From assembly GCA_942159475.1 (NCBI GenBank), contig OW804098.1:115122218-115186217 (forward strand): DNA of 64,000 bases, given 5' to 3'. This stretch comes from Sthenelais limicola. Its lineage: Eukaryota > Annelida > Polychaeta > Phyllodocida > Sigalionidae. The notes beneath the pieces are model-generated. The model had not been told where the DNA came from, did not search any database, and saw only the letters and a list, made by a program, of their open reading frames with translations. Shown here piece by piece: positions 22,801 to 31,305 of the stretch (the stretch's first letter is position 1; each line of letters opens with the position of its first letter). Made by a program: the position numbers and the translations under genes.

Positions 22801-25800
22801 GTGGTACTGCAGCGCCATGCAGTGGTAAGCACACACAACTTCTCATCCACGTCTGGCTATAATTGCAGTGACAGTTTAAAGAATTCGGCATTGAATTACC
22901 ATGATATAGAAACTGCATGTTTTTTTAGAATAAATTTTATTGAGACGGATTTCGTAATACACCATCTCATCACAAATCTCATCATAACCCAAATTTATAC
23001 AAAAATGAGACTCAAAATACAATTCAACATAACCAAACACATCCTTTGAATCAACTCAATACCGGATATACTCAGATATACCCAGTATTTATCCCTTTTC
23101 AGTCTAATTTAGCAGAATTTACTAAATGTGTAGAGCTGCCAATAGGGGAATTGCATAGCCGCCATTTTGAATCTTGATTCGCATGGAATCATGGGACTAA
23201 GTCTAAAATCTGTAGAAAACATACCATGTTCAGGATGAACTATTAATTTATCAATGGTCTAAGGTCAATATCTTTGTGTTTTACATGTTTCCTTAACCCA
23301 AGCCTCCATGTTACTGGAGATCACGTTTGATTTGATATAAATATCCATGTGTCATACATGATTCCATGACACAAGTCGCCATCTTTCCCATCATGCATTT
23401 GGTTAACATAGATCATTTATACAAGCTATGATATTGTTGAAAACATTCTTGCAATTTTAGATGAAAATGTTGCCAAATATTTGTATGTCAGTTTCATCAA
23501 AATCCATCCCATCCTGCACTGTAACAGACATGCGCAGTGGCACATGCAAATCCCATATTGTATATTTTCTAACGATGTGACCCAAATAGGAAGCTGTGCT
23601 ATTGTGCTAAGAACGCAACCACTCGTCCTGAACTAAAGGAGGCCCAGGTGGAGTATTACGAGGGACTGCTAGACTTAGCGACCAGTGGACGATACGACAC
23701 GACAGATGACTTCACTGTCATCCTCCAACCTCACCTGCTGCACATGGAATATCCTAGAGATGTGGGTGACCAATTTATTGTTTTTTAAACTTTTATTGAC
23801 AAAATTTCACATTTGGTGCTACGTTTCATGTGTCAAGTGAAAAACAGGTTATGTATACATCAAAGTGATAATAGCTAACAAATTTATATATGGGTCAGAT
23901 TTTCAGAAAATGCACAATTGGCAGCTATACACATTGAGTAACTTGTGCTAAATTAGGCTGCAATTTGGTCAATACTAGGTAAATTCGAGTATATTCGGCA
24001 TTGCATTGATTCTAGCAATCTGTTTAGTTAGGTTGATCTGTATTTTGAACTTTATTCTAGTCTGAAAAAACACTATAATCTGACACTTTTTCTAGCCCTT
24101 GACGGGAAAACTTGATCCAAGCTACATAAGCTATGACTGTTTTCATCCAAACGAAAAGGCTCATGTTGGACTGGCATACACACTATGGAATACTATGGTA
24201 CGTGGTATCTGTTTATATTATTTAGGCCTTATTATGCATAAAATGTGAGGATTGTATCTGAGGGGGCTATATGGGTCAGATCTTCAGAAAATGTACAATT
24301 CGCCTTCACCAATCCTTCAAATAACCCTCATTTATGAGAGAAATGAGCCTCAAAATGCAGTTTAACATAACAGAACTGATACTTTAAATCAACTTGATAC
24401 CAAATAATCAGATATACCCGGTATTCATAATTTTTCCGCCTAATTTAGCAGAATTTCCTAAATGTGTAGAGCTACCAATTGTACATTTTCGGTCTTCACA
24501 TTCTTGCATTCGTTATTGATGAGAGAACCTAGGGAAGATATGCTGGAAGATATGTTGTAAATGGTGACTTTGTTGAATGGCAGAAATGCCGTATGAGCAT
24601 TTTGGGGGCTCTGAATCATTGACAACATGTGTTATAAATGAGGTATGACATGCTATGTGTTCTATATCCATCACATTTAAAATGAACTAAGCACTATAAA
24701 TAACAGTATAAGAATAACAGAATAACATAACAGTTTCTGTCATGAATTTGTTTTTTCCGGGCATGTGGGAAGACCTACCACGTTGAGTCATTGGTCCAGT
24801 TCTCTAACTGGTTTATAATATTTCTGGAGGTGTGGTAATAGTCTGTTTATATATTATCAACACAAAGCAAAAATGTCCGAATTGTTATATAAATGTAACT
24901 ATTTAGTTGCTAAAAACAAAGAAGACGTATATAGAAAGAGAAAACTTTCATGTAAATTGTTATGAATTTAAATATTTAAATAAGATTCATGAAAATGGTA
25001 TATACCCTGATTTAATTGTTTATCAATGTGTAATCTTTCTGAAGAAACATTAGATCAGATATAGCGGTGAATAAGATCTTAATATAAGCTTCTATTAATA
25101 GTTTTTTTAAAAATGTATGATAAACAAAAAACGGTTCAAGGCACTCTTGGAAGAGCTATGTTCACAAAGAAAGATAAATGACCCTTCTTTTCTATGTAAT
25201 TGTATTGCAGTTTGGAAATAAAAACACTTATATATATATTGCAGAATAACATTTCATATTTATTAATTTTCCCACGAACTCTGCTCGACCTATTTGATTG
25301 GTTTGTATGCCATCTGTTCAACACATTCATAAGGTTCAATGTGATGTTTTCATTCCCTACATATATATATATATGGGCAAACTTTTAACAATGAATTGAG
25401 AGAGTTCCCTAAAGAAGAAGAAAATATTAATCAATTATCACCATGATTTTTAGTCATATCGTTGATGACTTTAATTGTGAATATTCATGTGACCACCAGA
25501 AAATAAATATATCCATGAGGATAAGGTGATACATAGATATAGTTCTCTACTGTTTTATACTATGACTAAATGGGTTATTCACTTCTAACGGGAAGAACAC
25601 ACCCATTTAATAGTTTGTTCATTTCTGTATGTATGTAATACGGAATTGTTGACGTCATCAATTGGTCTGATATCATCAATGAAGGTGATATATTGACTAA
25701 TCACAGATGAGCATTCTTATAGCCGTGACTCGGGATTCCACACATTCAGAATAAACCATGGGCTTTGTTAACCACTTCAGTCAGCCTAATACAATTGCAA

Positions 25801-28800
25801 GAATGATGATTTTTATTATTTCCAAGTCGTAGTATCAAGAAAGAATTGTACTCAAGGTTAAGAACTACTCATGTAATTCAATGGCAATGGCATCCAACGC
25901 AAAATGAAGTGTAAACTTGAGCCATTGAATCACACTTGTAGTTCTAACCACTCGTTCAGTTCTGTCTAATTATTTCTTTTTTTCTAGTAGCAATTTATCT
26001 TGAAATTGAGGCAAGCATGGGAACATCCGGGTAGGACAGTGGGTTCATTTTTCCAAATAATCATGTAATTTAATCAATGTCTCTGGCCTTGAATGAATTT
26101 TCTTCTAAAAATAGACAAAAGATTCCTGAATGACGTGTCATGCATGCGCCATTAATTATACTGTACACAAGAGAAACAGGCCATAGAATCTAGGAAACAT
26201 TTCAGAAAAGCAATAGAAAACACATATAAAGAATGAGACAAACAGTAAGTGGGCCCCTCTCCCCAAGAAGGGAAAGATGTAATAATTTACTTTATTTTTT
26301 TACCATTATCTTAATCCTATTATTATAGGAGTAACTATTGGTGTTTTATTTATACAGGCAGAAGGCTAGATGAAACTAGCTTACCCCGATTTAATCCTGT
26401 ACTGGATTGTTACGATAGATACGTTGTTATATGTCTTAGACCTATATTACTTAAACTCACTGTGTGCCATATATATATTAGCTTATTCATAAATGTCAAG
26501 GGAACGGCCGGACGATCTGGGTATACATCCTAAAAGGTACCTAGAGGCCTGTCAACCTCTTCGTCAATGTAATTTAAAACCCTTGATGAATAAAAGATTG
26601 TTCTATTCTATTTCTATTCTATTCTATTCTAAGTCATAACGATGGAGTTTACTTTTCAGTTAACCCCGGTTGGTAATAAAACCCGAGCGTATCCTGTCAA
26701 CGAGGAGTTAAATAATATGGTTTTCTCTTGTCCAACCAAGGTATGTATAAGAATCACCTATACTAGTCAGTCTAGGCCCAAAGTTGAGAGAATCCCTTCA
26801 AACGGAGGAAAAGCCTCTCTCCTCAAACTGCAAAGTGCTATTATAATTCCATTAAGACCGCATAATTCGTTATAATCCCATTAGAAAGCCTAGTCCTAAG
26901 CCAGGAAATCGATTAGCGAAGTAGGCGTCTTATTACTGACATACCATTCTTTTCTGATGTGCGGGTTTGGGCCTGGCCTGTAGTGTGTTTGTGATAATAC
27001 TAATGGATGTGCTGTTTTAATTAGAAAGATGTGGATATATGGATGAAATCGCCAGAAAATGTACAATTCACCTTCATCATTCCTCTCAAACAAAACAAAT
27101 TTAAGACGAAAATGAGATTCAAAGTTCAGTTCCACAATACCAAACAGATTGTTTGAATCAGGGTAATATGAAATATATCAAGTTAGCACACTTTTAGCCC
27201 ATTTTCATGAATTATTACCATTATTTATTTTTTATAAATTCACATTCTCGTGAAAATTGCTGTGAACGTTATAAGCTTTGGGTTATAACAGTCATGGCTA
27301 TCCATGACTGTTATAACATTTCAGTTATAACATTCACAACAAGCTGAAATGATGCGTTGATATGACATGGTGATTGCTATGGTGGTTAATTATATGGTGC
27401 CTGATTATACGAGCTGATGTGCTTGCTGATGAATTATAAACAGCTGGGGGATTGCTGCCTTGCTTGCTGGTGTGTTATTGAAGGCTGGATGCTTTCTTTG
27501 TTGTTCAATTCTTATCACTTGGCGTGACCACAACCCCACTCTGACCACATGTGGTGAGAGGCCTGGGGTGGCGAGGGCCAGGGCGAAGGGCAGTAAATTG
27601 GCGGTAATAGTGATTATCTCTTATCTGGTCATTAGCAGTGGCGTGCCCCTCACCATTCCTTAACGACTTAATTGCAATTTTAAAAAATCATTTTAAACTT
27701 TTGAGTTTGGGTTACCTGTATCACACTTATTTCAATACAGCATCAAGTAGATAGTAAAGAGCAGAAAAACTGTCCTTCCCCAGTTCAAATACATGCAGTA
27801 CAAGTGGAGATATCTTAGCTAAATGGAAGTAACCGCCGGTTTTGGCTATAGATCGGTGGGAAATGGAGATAAAAAGAAACGGGTAGGCCTTTCTAATAAA
27901 TCCTAGGCGGACGCGATCGACCAAATATAAAGAACAAAATAAAAAATAACAACCGTTGATATATATATCGAATTTACTGTGAAAAAAAACTGTATATAGT
28001 TTTAAGAAAAAAAGTTAGTTAGGCCTGATAGTCCCAATGCAAAACAATGAAAAAGATCCCCCATAACTACAAAGGCCCAATACTTTGGAACAGCCTTCCC
28101 CATATGTAAAGATGGAATTCCGAGTGTTCATGAAAGAATTTATACTAGCTGAATAGCTTTGCAGCCTGAGTCGCCTCACCACATCCTGTTTTCCAAATGA
28201 ATTTGGACTATGAAGCAGTGTGTCCAGTAATCAAATATTAAATCAACTTTGTACACACTGGCTATATTGGAGCAAAGTTAAAAAAGAAATATGATTGCAA
28301 TTATCAAACATTTGAAACGGGAAAGCAATAATACACAATGATATTTTCAGCTTAAATAAATAAAAAGGAAAAAGTATTATAGAATTACGATAATTTTTGT
28401 TCATATCAATATCCTAAGATCACTTGTCTATTCATTTAAACATAGATCGTATAGTGGGAGCTTCACAATCATTGATTTAAACAACACAAAATCGCAATAT
28501 CTAGCCTTTATGGTAAAATGATGAATACCCAACAGATTTCAAATGCGGAATCAATGACAAACTTTATCGTATGGGGAAAGTAATGGAATGAAAATGATTT
28601 ACAAAATTCATTGAAGTTGAACAATCAAACAATAAAACAATAATAATAATTGTATTGGGAAAATCATTTCAAAGTGATCGTTGATTTATTTTCCACAAGC
28701 ATTAGATATGATATTCTCCCCCTAATATGTTCTTTTAGAATTGTTGGTGTAAGATTATCAATGAAATAAGGTGGGGGGGGGAGTCACTCCATATTAAGAT

Positions 28801-29730
28801 TATCAATGAAATAAGGTGGGGGGGGGGGGGGGGGGGGAGTCACTCCATATTAGGACGTAGAAACTGGTTGCGGAGTATAGGGCCTGCCTAGGGAGGATGA
28901 TGATACTAAAACAGTGAGAAGTGAAATGAGCCGAAATGACCTTCTACACGCTGACCACCTTATCTATTAAAGATAAGATAAGATAAACACGTGCCCGGCC
29001 CCGTGTTTTACCCACAACCATCTTTTTCCTCTCTCAAGCATCAGTTTATATTTTCAAGGAGCTACATACATACACACGGGTTGGGCCCTGTGAGGGAATG
29101 AGATTAATTTAATGCCCCCATATAGTTAGCTATAGTTTGAATGCAACACTGGGGTGCGAGGCTCGCCACTTCTTTGAAGTAAATAAAAAAAAGTAACTTG
29201 GACCCTACAATAACGACAACAGGAAATTAAATGAGTTGGGTAGAAATAAAACACCTGTCTAGTTTAGGAAAATATTTAAACAAAAGTTGAAATTGAGTTG
29301 GGTAACTCTCAAACAGCTGGTGAGTCATAAAAGGCCATAAATGTCGGAACAAGGCAGTGGGTAAGATTGGTGATAAGGGCTTAATTAATTATCTAATTAT
29401 CTAATTGGATGAGTGACGTGTGCTAAATTAGTTAACACATGGGGACTGGCACATTAGTCAAGTTGTATCAGCTCAATAACAATTCCTCGGCCCTCCGGGC
29501 CTGCGGATTGTTATTGGCGATACAACATGCCTAACGCTGGTCCTCATGTGTTAACCAATGCATATACCCAATATATTGACCATTTTCCAGTCTATTCTAG
29601 CATAATTGACTGAATTTGTAGATCTGTCGACATGTATACATTTTCTGAAGATCTGACCCATCCATGAGATTGATATCTTTAATTTCAGGAGCATCCTTAC
29701 ATATTCACGAGTAAGAATAGCGTGGACTGA
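10839..29730 (+). CDS. Phospholipase B1-like SGNH lipase gene, exons 4-11 (5' exons not in window)
   Basis: Exons: 10839-10953, 20573-20681, 21597-21729, 22667-22824, 23590-23761, 24096-24197, 26660-26740, 29689-29730 (TGA). All junctions are GT-AG and the frame holds throughout. Visible blocks are GEAWSMGG, VAVIGDKAED (oxyanion Gly), LLTGGNEMC (block III; the family has GGND, here Asp is Glu), TRYSP and YDCFHPNEKAH (catalytic Asp and His). Exons 4-9 match the minus-strand gene's exon lengths exactly, and 3 codons separate exon 10 from its partner. The C terminus stops at FTSKNSVD and lacks the partner's Lys/Ala/Ser tail. The exon with the nucleophile Ser would be exon 3, which I could not find, so it is upstream of the window or lost. 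Intron 4 (9.6 kb) contains the DUF7869 transposon. It would be a secreted or membrane lipase if complete. Confidence 0.88.
10968..11205 (-). repeat. MITE B copy flanked by a 23-bp direct repeat that includes a splice donor
   Basis: Both TIRs are visible. ACATTACCAAGTACGTACAA occurs on the left (within 10942-10964) and again on the right (within 11206-11228). The left copy covers the last bases of lipase exon 4 and its GT donor; the right copy is a duplicate of that donor. Confidence 0.85.
11466..11636. repeat. Low-complexity T/C tract
   Basis: About 170 bp of T runs broken by C, bounded on both sides by CTTGAAGTGATT. A shorter version lies at 13586-13675. Any ORF across it (poly-Lys or poly-Phe) is an artefact. 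Confidence 0.9.
11705..11938. repeat. MITE E copy (duplicate at about 13747-13979)
   Basis: The ends are TGTAAACGTATT and its inverted copy AATACGTTTACA, with several GCGCGAAAAT-type motifs inside. It inserted in the truncated retroelement. A relative is at 47652-47932. Confidence 0.65.
12500..12692 (-). repeat. Diverged MITE B copy (duplicate at about 14541-14733)
   Basis: The right TIR is recognisable (TTGTACATTTTCTGACGATC), the left is decayed (CCAGAAAAGGCACAATTCAC). It immediately precedes the left TIR of the DUF7869 transposon. Confidence 0.7.
12698..12737 (+). repeat. Left TIR of the DUF7869 transposon, extra copy from the tandem duplication
   Basis: It is identical to 14739-14778 and lies 2,041 bp upstream of it. 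With the extra promoter and partial exon it forms an orphan 5' end. Confidence 0.85.
13330..13581 (+). pseudogene. Orphan duplicate of exon 1 of the DUF7869 transposon gene
   Basis: ATG at 13330 begins the same MEAEATVADALNG protein as the intact copy at 15371. The match ends after the codons for HMQA. The reading frame then runs into the T/C tract and would encode a Phe-rich tail. No splice donor follows, so it cannot join exon 2 by itself. The promoter in front of it is identical to that of the intact gene, so it may still be transcribed. Confidence 0.85.
15071..15255 (+). promoter_or_regulatory. Promoter of the DUF7869 transposon gene
   Basis: CCAAT boxes at 15076-15080 and 15116-15120, an inverted one (ATTGG) at 15208-15212, a TATA-like TTTAAAAG at 15222-15229, then an ETS-like ACTTCCGG and a GCCATCTT YY1-like motif near the expected start. 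The same promoter occurs 2,041 bp upstream in the duplicated unit. Confidence 0.6.
15371..18596 (+). CDS. DUF7869-like protein, putative transposase, four exons, 805 aa
   Basis: Exons: 15371-15660, 16025-16122, 16366-16537, 16739-18596 (TGA). All introns are GT-AG and phases fit. ATG at 15371 has A at -3 and G at +4; the frame extends upstream only to a GTG. The N terminus is acidic. Exon 2 encodes a Cys cluster (CNCRLFNGGPC). Exons 3-4 give HNKPICKATFKFLY, then a CWEC zinc-like pair near 309. A probable RNase H fold has Asp at about 387 (SFDFAQ), 466 (CDNCSGQNKN) and 508 (GHTKFAPDW), which could be a DDD triad. From about residue 685 the tail is Arg-Gly repeats split by Ser/Glu-acidic stretches. 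Family name is from memory; the transposase role rests on the flanking TIRs and the DDD-like spacing. Confidence 0.82.
18764..18769 (+). terminator. Polyadenylation signal AATAAA of the DUF7869 gene
   Basis: It lies 168 nt after the stop codon, with a second overlapping AAATAAAAAA just after. A three-copy TGATTTTATTAC repeat lies between stop and signal (18608-18645). Confidence 0.6.
18770..19279. other. 3' flank of the DUF7869 gene inside the transposon
   Basis: About 500 bp between the polyadenylation signal and the right TIR. No ORF or repeat is recognised. Confidence 0.5.
19332..19574 (-). repeat. MITE B copy
   Basis: Both TIRs are present, 15 bp beyond the right TIR of the DUF7869 transposon. 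Confidence 0.85.
19821..20055 (+). repeat. MITE B copy
   Basis: Both TIRs are present with several mismatches (GGGGTAAGATTTTCAGAAAT on the left). Confidence 0.8.
20128..20537. repeat. Intact MITE A copy
   Basis: 410 bp with near-perfect TIRs and TATATA on both sides. It is the clearest full-length member in the window and ends 35 bp before lipase exon 5. Confidence 0.9.
20689..20930 (+). repeat. MITE B copy directly downstream of lipase exon 5
   Basis: It begins 8 bp after the GT donor of exon 5, so the intron starts almost inside it. The left TIR is degraded (GATCAGATTTTGAGAAAATG). Confidence 0.8.
21234..21474 (-). repeat. MITE B copy
   Basis: Both TIRs are recognisable; some internal changes. 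Confidence 0.82.
21815..22395. repeat. MITE G: about 580-bp element with GCAATAGGC-rich ends
   Basis: The left end holds CTAGCAGCGACAAGCCTTGC and the right end is an inverted relative of it (GCAAGGCTTATTGCTGCTAG). GCAATAGGC-like motifs repeat near both ends. The centre has a 16-bp inverted repeat (TTTTCTCTAAGCCTCC, about 22201-22252). Confidence 0.55.
22411..22612 (+). repeat. MITE B copy, internally deleted
   Basis: Both TIRs are present, but it is about 200 bp rather than 240. It lies about 55 bp before lipase exon 7. Confidence 0.82.
22970..23587 (-). repeat. MITE B copy split by a C MITE, abutting lipase exon 8
   Basis: B sequence runs from about 22970 to 23142, is interrupted by C, and resumes at 23557-23587 with TGTATATTTTCTAACG then GTGACCCAAATAG. 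The last AG is the splice acceptor of exon 8. Confidence 0.78.
23143..23556. repeat. MITE C copy nested in a B copy
   Basis: It begins TAGGGGAATTGCATAGCCGC and ends GCACATGCAAATCCCA. About 414 bp, the longest full C copy seen. Confidence 0.85.
23888..24075 (+). repeat. MITE B copy truncated next to lipase exon 9
   Basis: The left TIR and about 180 bp are intact, then it stops about 20 bp before the exon 9 acceptor. The right TIR is reduced to AATCTGACAC. Confidence 0.75.
24269..24490 (-). repeat. MITE B copy, right TIR truncated
   Basis: It is intact from TATGGGTCAGATCTTCAG to TTGTACATTTTC, after which unrelated sequence follows. Confidence 0.8.
24491..26480. other. AT-rich intron 9 sequence, no feature recognised
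   Basis: About 2 kb without a convincing ORF, TIR pair or MITE of the local families. A TA microsatellite lies at about 25360-25376. Confidence 0.5.
26481..26635 (+). mobile_element. Probable 3' tail of a non-LTR element
   Basis: The stretch ends in TGAATAAAAGATTGTTC and a (TTCTA)n microsatellite (26592-26635), the usual 3' architecture of several LINE clades. No coding part can be recognised, so this is tentative. Confidence 0.35.
26768..26980. repeat. MITE D copy
   Basis: It starts CAGTCTAGGCCCAAAG and ends in inverted, decayed TTTGGGCCTGGCCTG. It begins 27 bp after lipase exon 10. Confidence 0.75.
27033..27215 (-). repeat. MITE B remnant
   Basis: The left TIR is degraded (GAAATCGCCAGAAAATGTAC) and the right TIR is missing. 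Confidence 0.65.
27282..27317. repeat. Perfect 16-bp hairpin with 4-nt loop
   Basis: GTTATAACAGTCATGG at 27282-27297 pairs with its exact inverted copy at 27302-27317 around CTAT. Additional GTTATAAC motifs flank it. Confidence 0.8.
28045..28160 (+). pseudogene. Relic of a non-LTR ORF2 C terminus
   Basis: One frame reads HNYKGPILWNSLP and another continues as FRVFMKEFILAE, the common C-terminal pattern of LINE reverse transcriptase proteins. A stop and a frameshift separate them. The rest of the element is not visible. Confidence 0.45.
28754..28851. repeat. 45-bp tandem duplication with long G runs
   Basis: GATTATCAATGAAATAAGGT, a G run and AGTCACTCCATATTA occur twice in succession. The first G run is about 9 nt and the second about 18 nt. 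Confidence 0.85.
28860..29560. other. Unique intron sequence, no feature seen
   Basis: About 700 bp of intron 10 of the plus-strand lipase. A short AAGATAAGATAAGATAA repeat is at about 28969-28985. Confidence 0.45.
29565..29661 (-). repeat. MITE B right-half remnant before lipase exon 11
   Basis: It runs from CAATATATTGACCATTTTCC to the right TIR (CTGAAGATCTGACCCAT) and ends 27 bp before the exon 11 acceptor. Confidence 0.7.
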
Positions 29731-29896
29731 ATACCAAACGTATCTTCAGAGATGCTGGCAGATAGAGTCCATCACAGAATTAGTATCATGAGATCTATAG
29801 CTATTCGTCCATTCTCATCAAATAGAGCTTCACAATTGTACACAACATTTACCTTTTTATTTGATGGATGGATAATAATATTGATTCGGTAGATTG

Positions 29897-29902
29897 AATA
29901 AA
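29897..29902 (+). terminator. Polyadenylation signal AATAAA of the plus-strand lipase gene
   Basis: It lies 167 nt after the stop codon. A second AATAAA follows at about 30060. Confidence 0.5.
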
Positions 29903-30060
29903 TCACTCATGAGTCGTCATCTTCGGGTTTGTAATTTTGCTTATCTTATTTGGTCCAATATTTCGTAAATTCGTAAGTTTTGAAGAGTTTTTATACGTTA
30001 GAAACGCGTAAGGATTGTATAAGGGAGTTGCACATAATGTTTTTGATATAATGTGCAGAA

Positions 30061-30566
30061 TAAAGGTGTGATTCCACTGGATTGCTTGTATCTATGCTCA
30101 TGGCGTGCTCTTGCTTTGCTTATTCATAGTGTGCATTTCTTTCCCTCTTCATCTGCTTTTATATTTAGTGAAATAGAAGTGCAGAGCGATTCTACTTGTT
30201 TGCTTGTATCCTTATGAAATCAATGGCAAGGTTGTTGGTCCGCTCTCATTGTGCTATTAGCCTGCTACTTAAGCAGGCAGAAATAGTGTTGTGTTGTTGC
30301 GCTCTCATTGTGCTATTGGACCGCTACTTAAACTGGCAGAAATAGTGTTGTGTTGTTGTGCTCAAATCAAACACATCAGATATTAGCACAATGTCAAAAA
30401 GAAGCACCAACATTATATTTTAAGAGCATATAGAAAGCGCAGTGACCAATTCTATTGCACTGCTCTTGTTTCGCTTTAACTTCTCTTGTTAGGCGGTCGG
30501 GAAAATAAAAAGAGCGGACTATGAGGGGACCAAATGAGCGATCCAGTGGAATCGCAGCCTTAGGTT
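30061..30566. repeat. MITE H: about 500-bp element with internal tandem repeats
   Basis: The left end has GTGTGATTCCACTGGAT and the right end is the inverted relative ATCCAGTGGAATCGCAGCCT. Inside, a 63-bp unit (CGCTCTCATTGTGCTATT to GTGTTGTGTTGTTG) is repeated in tandem at about 30240-30360. It lies between the two convergent lipase genes. Confidence 0.65.
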
Positions 30567-30718
30567 GTTCCAGGATAATTTTTTCAAGGGGGACTGCGGT
30601 GGAAATGAAGAGTCCAATTATGTGAATAATTGATAATAGTAATTAATGATATTGATATGAAATATTTGGTAAAAACGAACAAATGTAATCACACAACATG
30701 AAATCTTAATATCATACT

Positions 30719-30724
30719 TTATTT
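30719..30724 (-). terminator. Possible polyadenylation signal of the minus-strand lipase gene
   Basis: AATAAA on the minus strand, about 580 nt after the stop. If used, the 3' UTR would contain a whole B MITE. Confidence 0.35.
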
Positions 30725-30917
30725 TGACATCTTTACAATGTAAGTTTTTTACATGTTGAAAGATGAAATTAATATAATCATCCAGTATAAATTCTGTCTG
30801 AATCGATGCAGAATACCAGCATTAACTCAATTAATTAATTTTAATCAATTAATTTAATTTGATTCTATCACTGTTTATCCTTTTATCATTATACCTCAAC
30901 AACACCCAACGCTTTGC

Positions 30918-31158
30918 ATATGGGTCAGATCGTCAGAAAATGTACAATTCGTCGTCACCAATTTTCTCGAATATCCCAAATTCCAGACAGAAATGAGGTT
31001 TAAAACACAGTTCACCATAGGCCAAAAAGATATTCCTAACCAATACAAAACCAAATATATACAGATGTCTAGTATTTATGCTTTTTCAGTCTAATTTAGC
31101 AGAATTTACTAAATGTGTACAGCTGCCAATTGTACATTTTCCGATGGTTTTACCCATA
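30918..31158 (-). repeat. MITE B copy
   Basis: Both TIRs are present (left GGGTCAGATCGTCAGAAAAT). It lies just downstream of the minus-strand lipase stop codon. Confidence 0.82.
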
Positions 31159-31305
31159 TACATTTTTATATCACCGGTTATCACATCCCCGTAAATGCAA
31201 AAATTGATCGCATCGCGATCGCATATATGCATAATTCAGATCTACACCAAATTCCATCAACAGAAAGTTCAGAAGAATCCAGCCTTCGTGTAATTACTAT
31301 TGCAT

